Below, piece by piece: positions 8,040-13,630 of a stretch of DNA of 13,630 bases. Both the position numbers and the translations under genes were made by a program. Origin of the DNA: Usnea hakonensis (lineage: Eukaryota > Ascomycota > Lecanoromycetes > Lecanorales > Parmeliaceae); contig BLJB01000528.1 in the NCBI GenBank assembly GCA_013423325.1, positions 1 to 13,630 of the forward strand. Direction: 5' to 3'. Positions within the stretch are counted from its first letter, which is position 1. Every line of letters begins with the position of its first letter. Under the pieces are notes generated by a model that was not told the origin of the DNA, made no database searches, and saw nothing but the letters and a program-made list of their open reading frames with translations.

Positions 8040-9300
8040 ATTTCTAATTATAATATATTTATTAAGTATCGCCTATTAGATTCTACTATAGATAATATAT
8101 ATCTAATTAGTAATATCTCTAGGGAGCTTATATCTATTAATATTAGAAAAGTATATATTAGTATAGTTAAGAATAATCGAAAAAAAGATATTTTCCTTAT
8201 TAATATTCTTTATTTATCTAATTTCCCTCTTAATCTTATATCCCTTAATTAGCTTATATAAGATAGTATATCTACTAAATTTATTTTTAATAATATTAAG
8301 ATTAGCTAATTTGGCCTTATAGCGTAGCTATAAAAAAATAACCTCTACTATTTTTATATATAGAAATCTAAATCCTTCCTAGTCTCTTTTAAAACTAAAT
8401 TAATATTAATAGACCCGTAATAGATAAAAGTTACTATATTCTATAATATATTAAATATTAAAAAATATACTAATTTAGTAGATAATCCTATTATTACTTC
8501 TAGTAATTTAGACTCTAAGTCTTCTAGTTTAGATATTAGTATAGATATTAATACGCTACCGCGAAAGATTAATAATAAAATAATTAAATTATAGTACGCC
8601 TACTTAGGATATTTAGGATACTAAAATATAAAGAAACTATTTAAATTATTTAAAGATATAGATCTAATTAAGGAGGTTATTAATAAGGAGCCTTATACTC
8701 TCTATATAATTAAGAAGATTAAAAATACCCTCTATAAGTCCTATATTTATCTAATATATAAAGAATATAAATTAATTTATAATAATATCTATAGCCCTAT
8801 TACTCTATATAGCTATAATAAAGATAAATATTTTATTATCTTTTTAAATAACTAGATAAAGTACTTAAAGGTTAAAATTATTAAATTTAAAAATAAGGCT
8901 TTTTCTACTTTTAAATACTACTAAGCTTATATCGAGTATAAAAGTATTAAGATTAGATACTTATATATTAATTATAATAAGGAGTATAAAGACTATAACT
9001 TCGATATCTATTATATAGATTATAGAATTATATAGAAACTAACCTAATTAAGGAACCCTAAAATAAACGGGGTACTTAAATAATTAGACTAGATACTTTT
9101 TAATATAATTAGTACTATTATTAAAGATACTAAGCTTAACTAGATCTATTAGATTAAATTTATAATTACTACTAATTATCTTTATAATTATAGTTCTATT
9201 ACGGGATATAAACTTACTTTCTATAAATCTATAACTAGTTATAAATTAAAGATCTCTTATTTATACTATATTAGAATCCTAGACTATATAATACTAAGGA
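8040..9300 (+). pseudogene. Element B protease tail and integrase fossil
   Basis: The frame (codons at multiples of 3) differs from the Gag frame. It opens with a protease remnant: SNYNIFIKYR, then VYISIVKNN and INILYLSNFPLNLISLN, the copia pattern after the D-S-G motif. The integrase zinc domain follows: H-x4-H-x27-C-x2-C with Tyr at every ligand (8595, 8610, 8694, 8703). The catalytic core is recognisable by spacing: D1 at 8784-8786 reads Asn, D2 at 8970-8972 reads Asn (in YINYNKEY), and Glu at 9078-9080 reads Lys (NGVLK), with 35 residues between D2 and E. All three catalytic residues are gone. The chain ends near ILDYIILRRP, cut by the LTR of element C. Confidence 0.85.
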
Positions 9301-9306
9301 GACCTA

Positions 9307-9490
9307 TGTTACGAGTGTAACTACTTGTAAGGCTAAAGAAGACACGTAACCTCCTTCTTATTCGAGTTTAGCGCCTTAGTACCTCTTTATCTATATATCT
9401 TTTTTATATCTATATATAGATTTTACCTCCTTATTAATTAAATCCTCGTTATATACTATTATTAATATATATCTAGTTATAGTCCTAATA
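9307..9490 (+). repeat. Element C 5' LTR (right end tentative)
   Basis: The left end is clear: gttac-gagt-gtaac forms a 5-bp hairpin at 9308-9321 right after the terminal T, and B's integrase reading stops there. The first 50 or so bases keep several TpG and CpA steps. A TATA-like tctatatatagat is at about 9410-9422. The right end cctaata at 9490 could be an altered CCTAACA, giving an LTR near 184 bases, but this is a guess. The flank accta (9302-9306) is a candidate target-site copy. Confidence 0.5.
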
Positions 9491-10108
9491 TTATTTAATT
9501 AATTTATTAATTATATAATATTAATAATTCTATTACTATTTTGCTTGAGGCTTTAGACGAGCTAAAAGAACCTAAAAGGGGGTATTTATAGATTAACGGC
9601 CTAATAATAATATACTAGATATATTCTAAATAATATAGAGTATGATTAGTATATCTAAATAATATAGTACTACTAAATAGAAGAGTAATTGATAAAAGAG
9701 TTATATTATTAATAATATAAAAGAAATTATCTTAAGAAGATATAACCGCGACTAACTAAATTATTTAATAATAACTTAATAACTTTATAGGCGGAGTAAC
9801 GCCTTTTTTAATATATACTTTTAAAGTATTTAAATATATTAAACTAGTTAAATTAATTAATAAATAGTTATACGAAAACTCTATATTTAATATATTAAAA
9901 GAAAAAATTTTACTTTCTTAATATCTAATTTAGAAAAGAGTTAATTATCTTTTAATAATTAATTATATTTTTTATTATAAATTTAGAAGAATAAAATTAT
10001 TTCTCTACTACTTTTTCTTTCTTTTCTCTAAAATCTTTCTAATATTTATTAAATTACTAAATAGTCCTACTAATTACCTAGTTAAATAAATATAAAGAAT
10101 TATAAAAT
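9491..10108 (+). other. Element C leader, no gene seen
   Basis: AT-rich, with no convincing reading frame. It contains a 14-bp direct repeat tctaaataatatag at 9625-9638 and 9654-9667 (period 29), and a G+C richer patch at 9541-9600. No primer-binding site was recognised. Confidence 0.45.
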
Positions 10109-11500
10109 ATACCTCTTTCTAATAATAAAGATAAACGCTTTAATAATATTTTAAAAAATAAACTTATATTAGAAGATAAAAATAAAACGCGCTATAATAT
10201 ATTCTAAGAGACCTCTAAAATACTTTTAGATAAACTCGATACTCTAGGGCCTTTAGAAGATATTTCTTATTATTTTAATCTAACTAATTATCTATAATAA
10301 TTAAGAACAATATCTAAAAAAATATTAATACTTTAGACTAAAAATAATAATATAGCTACTCTCTAAAATATCTCCTTTATAGATAAACTTATATAGTAGG
10401 TTAAAGAGAATCTAGAGAAGTTTCTAAATATATTAAATTAGATCTATTAAGAGAGAAATATAGAGGTTTAAGCCTTCTAATTATTAGAAAAGAAAATTAT
10501 AAAGCGATAACTCGCTATATAATAATTAATAGATATATAAAAGGATCTCGTATCTATAAATTTTAAATTAAAATAGTTTTAAAATATTTAAGATAATATA
10601 GAGTTATTTTCTATAATTATTATTAAGTACTTTTAAAAATATCCGGATCCTCCTCTCTTTATTAATAATATAGATTCTATCTAGAAAAATTAAAAGAGTA
10701 AGATAATAATTAAACTAAAGATAAATAAAGACTATTAAAATAATAATAAAAACTATATTAAATACATATTTTTACGTCTTAAAAAAAAAGCTATAAAGTA
10801 GATCTACTTTAAATAAGAGGTTAACGCTAATAACTCTTTTTTTACTATCTAGAATATTATAGATAAACTCGCTACTATATTCGAAAATTTAGATTATAAA
10901 TAAAACTATTAAAGATAGTTTATAATATTATAAATAGAGGCTATATAGTTTATCGATTTTTATTTAGACTTTAGAAAACTCTCTTTTTATCTAAAATATA
11001 ATAAAGATCTTTTTATTAAAGAGTTATATAATAAAATAATAACCTAGCTCTAGACTCTCTAAAATAACTAGTAATTTAAGTTTATCTCTCTTAAAAAAGC
11101 TAAAAAATATATAATAAAGCTAAATAACTTATAAAGAGTTATATAAGAAAATTAAGATAAGATCTTATTATAGAAGAATTAATCTAGAAATATAAAAAGA
11201 GTAGTATTCGCCTCTATCTTATTAAAGATAACTTTTAAATTTATATATAATTTAATAAGATAAACTTTATTAAATAATATTATCTAGATAAAGAATATAG
11301 TTAAAAATAATTACTTTAAATATTATAAATTTAAATATTATATAAATAATTATCTAGATAATTAGACTTATTTTTATAATTTAAACTTATATAAATAAGA
11401 CCCTTAAATTTATAGAATCTTAATAAATAGATCTTCTAATTCGAATTATTATAAAGATTTAGAGAGATTAGAAAAAGATTATTCTCTATTAAAGACTTAA
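10109..11500 (+). pseudogene. Element C Gag fossil (Ty3/gypsy type)
   Basis: One frame runs from an ATA (former ATG?) at 10109 for about 460 codons with only TAA/TAG interruptions. After a charged N-terminal part come FKLK and IELFSIIIIKYF, then the capsid core: YPDPPLFINNIDSI, KLKINKDYY, IKYIFLRLKKKAIK, EVNANNSFFTI, IIDKLATIFENLDYK, FIDFYLDFRKLSFYLKYN, DLFIKELYNKII, which match the retrotransposon Gag pattern (split residues, leucine-rich helices). KRVVFASI precedes a CCHC knuckle C-x2-C-x4-H-x4-C at 11312-11353, again with Tyr at all four ligands. The frame continues to roughly 11490-11530, where the pol frame takes over. It would be the virus-like particle protein if intact. Confidence 0.78.
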
Positions 11501-12190
11501 TAGAAGATATTATAAAAATAAAATATTATTTTAAAAATAATAAAGATAGTCTTATACTTTTATTTTAAATTATATCTAAGTTCTCTCTGTTTTCTAAAAA
11601 GTTCTTTATAATATTAGATATATTATATAGTTAAAGAAAAAGGTACTAGATATCTCTTCTAATTAATACTAATATTATAAAATATTACTTTATTAATAAA
11701 AAGATAATTTTAATTATATATATTATATTTAAAATCTTATCTATACCTCTATTTAAGCTTCGACGTATATATAGATATAATAGTAATATATTAAAGACTT
11801 CTATTATTTATCTACTTTTATTTAATCTCGAATTTAATAGCTATAAAAAACTAACTATCTCTATATTTATTACTAGTTTAGAATAATATATAATTATTCT
11901 CGATAAGCTCTAAATAAACTAATATAGAGTCTTATTTAATATATAATTTAATTTAGTAATCTTTTTTATTAATAATAAGATTAATCTAAAAATATAAACT
12001 ACTAAAATCTTATCTATTCTATTTATTTCTAGAATTCTCTAAAGGGAATAACTCTTATTAGAAAAAGAGTCCTTTATTATATATAGTATAAATATAGATA
12101 CTTTTAATCTTTTCGCTTATTAAATAAGAGCTAAAAAATATAGCTATTTACTATATTTATAAAAAATATTAATACCTTTGAATAATATTA
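11494..12190 (+). pseudogene. Element C Pol N-terminus: aspartic protease and linker, truncated
   Basis: The frame is shifted by one relative to Gag (codons at 11614 against 11312), so Gag and Pol either used a -1 frameshift or suffered an indel. Reading: FKNNKDSLILLF, KFSLFSKKFFIILDILYS, then LLINTNIIKYYFINKK, which fits the gypsy protease box LIDSGAT-x-x-FI with Asp changed to Asn at 11665-11667. Then follow LLLFNLEFNSYKKLTIS and the later ILDKL-x-IN-x-YRVLFNI, similar to the G-K-P-W-x-x-x-H-x-V-x-x-D block near the protease end. A short linker (INIDTFNLFAY, IRAKKYSYLLYL) runs to about 12170. No RT motifs are present before the junction with D. Confidence 0.62.
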
Positions 12191-12206
12191 ATATAGATTT
12201 TCTAAA

Positions 12207-13630
12207 ATGAAGTACAACAACCAGCACGAAGAGAAGGCTTTCACATTAGGTGGGGAACTAGAAGAAGAAGATACACTACTAGATATAGATATAATAGGGA
12301 CTACTACTGCCCCTAAGGGGGTAGAGTATATTAATACGGAAGTAGAATAAGACGCGGCTACCGCGTTCGCGATATTAATAATATAGATAGGGAGCCNNGG
12401 AGCCTAGAAGAGGTACTCTAGATACTCAAGATCCTATTCGAACCTATACCGGACGAATACCGAGTAGCGGGAAACGCGTTAATTAATATTATACAAGTAC
12501 TCGTAGAAGGATAGAGTCGAGAAATTATAAAGCTACGCGCGGAACTATAATAGGAGAAAGAAAAATAGACGAGATAACGCGAGGAGGAACGAATAGGAAG
12601 CTAGATAAGTACGCCGACGCGTTAAGATAGTCTAACTATTAGATAGAGCTAAGGAAACCCGTTTAAAATACCTAGGGAGGGCCCCCCTAGCGCTATAGTC
12701 TATACGATCTAACTAGAGGATTCGAGAAAACGGAGATAGCTCCTAATACGAGTTAGAGATAAGAAGGAAAGTAAGAGTATAGAAGAAATAGCGGAAGAGA
12801 TCCTAAGGGAACTAAAGGATATACGGATATAAGGAGAGGGAGTTAAATAGCTAGAGACGGCGCGCCGTCTTCGTAGTAATAACCTCCTAATCTAGATAAC
12901 TACGACGGACGTAAAAGAAGACTTAGAGAAGAATACGTCCTAGCTTATAGAGAAGTACGCGTCGGCTAGTATTATACGAAAGGTATACCCGGTAATAGTA
13001 TATAATATTAGAGTTAATAGAGTAGATACTAGTACGTAGCTAGGGATAAAGAGGAGAATTAAATAGGATAACTAAAGAATATACCCGGAACTTAAGATTA
13101 TAGGAATTAGGTAGCTATCTAATAGCTATAAGATAAAAAAGTACTTATTATTAGTACTAAACCTCCTAACCCTAGAGATAGTAGATACCCTAATACTTAA
13201 TAGACTCGTTAAAGCGAAGGAAATAAAAGCGGTAGAGAGGTTCGATTAGATAGCCTCCCTAACTAGGTACTATAGGTATTAGGAATATAGTTATATCGCG
13301 AGAACGTACTAAAACGAGGTACGATATACTAAATATAATTAGACGCACGATACCCGAATATATATAATAGTAGTACCGGTAGTAACCCCGGGATACGCGG
13401 CGTATAGGAAGAAAGGCTATACTATATACGATATAGACTACTAGTTTAAGGCTAAGATAAAGAGGTATATAGCGAGGAGGCTCGCGAAGAAAAGGCTATT
13501 CTACGGCTAATATTAGTAGGAAACGAATAGTAAGGGGAGCCAAGATAGAAAGGAGGAGACGAAGGCGAAGGAATCTATAGCCTCGACCTAAAGAAGTAGA
13601 CCCGAAGAACTAAAAGCTATACTCCGAGAA
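12207..13630 (+). mobile_element. Element D: Tad1-like non-LTR retrotransposon, 5' part
   Basis: A fungal LINE fragment with its ORF1 on the plus strand, running off the right edge. The left boundary is set where AT-saturated gypsy sequence stops and CpA/TpG-containing sequence starts, within about 12190-12207. No 5' UTR is visible, so the copy may be 5'-truncated close to the start codon or the UTR may be the short segment before it. ORF2 (endonuclease/RT) would be beyond the window. Confidence 0.65.
12207..13630 (+). pseudogene. Tad1-like ORF1 (Gag-like) protein fossil
   Basis: ORF1 proteins of Tad-clade LINEs bind the element RNA. The reading starts at ATG 12207 (MKYNNQHEEKAFTLGGELEE), reaches a Gln-derived stop at 12348-12350, and continues in the same frame once the duplicated bases around the N gap are collapsed (see 12391-12404). 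Next come SLEEVL and ILFEPIPDEYRVAGNALINI, then a long charged coiled-coil-like segment (EKEK, REEER), LETARRLRSNN, VYPVIVYNIRVNRVDT, the RNA-binding style LKIIGIR, LLVLNLLTLEIVDTLILN, and three knuckles: 13268-13309, 13325-13363 and 13394-13441 (C-x2-C-x4-H-x6-C). Ten or more Cys/His ligands are Tyr; one His (13346-13348) survives. A basic tail FKAKIKRYIARRLAKKRLFY follows, typical after the last Tad knuckle. The end is outside the window or just inside the edge. Confidence 0.72.
12391..12404. other. Assembly ambiguity: two N bases flanked by a duplicated ggagcc
   Basis: Positions 12397-12398 are N, with ggagcc immediately on both sides (12391-12396 and 12399-12404). The ORF1 frame is mod 0 before and mod 2 after. 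Removing one ggagcc and the two N bases (8 bases) joins the frames as G-S-L-E-E. This looks like two contig ends overlapping by six bases that were joined with placeholder N bases rather than merged. Confidence 0.85.

Larger units (their letters stand above)
6015..9306 (+). mobile_element. Element B: AT-rich Ty1/copia retrotransposon, interrupted by element C
   Basis: A second copia element on the plus strand: probable LTR, long leader, Gag with a CCHC knuckle, protease remnant and integrase. It stops inside the integrase where element C's LTR begins at 9307. G+C is very low (7 of 60 in 7021-7080), clearly below element A, pointing to longer or repeated RIP. RT and RNase H are not present; they would lie beyond C and D to the right, or be lost. 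Confidence 0.8.
9307..12206 (+). mobile_element. Element C: Ty3/gypsy-like LTR retrotransposon, 5' part
   Basis: The element starts with TGTTACGAGTG at 9307 inside element B's integrase. It has an LTR, a leader of about 600 bases, a long Gag ORF fossil with a CCHC knuckle and the start of Pol (protease and linker). It breaks off before RT, where the Tad-like element D begins near 12207. The rest could resume beyond the window if D is an insertion. Assignment to Ty3/gypsy rests on the Gag fold and on the protease coming directly before RT-linker sequence without an integrase. Confidence 0.7.

Noticed and set aside
5886..12206. Mitochondrial DNA or an AT-rich organelle or plasmid
   Set aside because: The sequence reads as nuclear retrotransposon families with RIP-type changes; no mitochondrial genes or tRNAs are seen.
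12207..12350. A small intact gene of 47 codons starting at ATG 12207
   Set aside because: Protein-like sequence continues in the same frame past the stop once the N-gap duplication is collapsed, so it is the start of the Tad-like ORF1 interrupted by a RIP stop.
1..13630. A genetic code in which TAA and TAG mean Gln, suggested by long protein-like frames with only those stops at Gln positions
   Set aside because: Trp, Cys, His, Asp, Glu and Met positions are altered too, all in the CpA/TpG sense, and catalytic residues are lost. Reassignment would not do that; RIP does.
1..13630. Host coding genes, tRNA, rRNA or CRISPR arrays
   Set aside because: No frame outside the retroelements looked coding, no cloverleaf-like or rRNA sequence was recognised, and no regularly spaced repeat array exists.

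Overview
The window is a graveyard of transposable elements from a filamentous ascomycete (Pezizomycotina) carrying the signature of repeat-induced point mutation (RIP). CpA and TpG are nearly absent and TpA is everywhere: in 6901-6960 I count 14 TpA and no CpA or TpG. Every protein-like stretch is broken by TAA and TAG, and the changes are those RIP predicts: Gln or Trp to stop, Cys or His to Tyr, Asp to Asn, Glu to Lys, Met to Ile. I see no intact gene of 100 or more codons, no host gene, no structural RNA gene and no CRISPR array.

Layout. (A) 1-5885, minus strand: a Ty1/copia retrotransposon cut by the left edge. Its 5' LTR begins at 5885 and its Gag-PR-IN-RT-RNase H polyprotein occupies about 4509-1 in one unshifted frame. 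A possible extra basic ORF lies between LTR and gag. (spacer) 5886-6014. (B) 6015-9306, plus strand: a second, much more AT-rich copia element with a probable LTR, gag, protease remnant and integrase. (C) 9307 to about 12200, plus strand: a Ty3/gypsy element that begins inside B's integrase, with LTR, leader, gag and the start of pol. (D) about 12207-13630, plus strand: a Tad1-like non-LTR element, ORF1 (Gag-like) with three CCHC-type knuckles, continuing past the right edge.

The order suggests nesting: C interrupts B, and D adjoins C where C's pol breaks off. A and B lie head to head. G+C drops sharply in B and C (7 of 60 in 7021-7080) compared with A (27 of 60 in 1201-1260) and D (24 of 60 in 12541-12600), which fits older or repeatedly mutated elements in the middle and younger ones at the sides.

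No functional new system is evident. The best observations are: conversion of nearly all zinc ligands in all four elements to Tyr; survival or loss of catalytic Asp/Glu codons according to the preceding base; a 6-bp duplication around two N bases at 12397-12398 whose removal restores the reading frame; RIP-poor islands at the 5' ends of A, C and D; and the unexplained ORF upstream of element A's gag.
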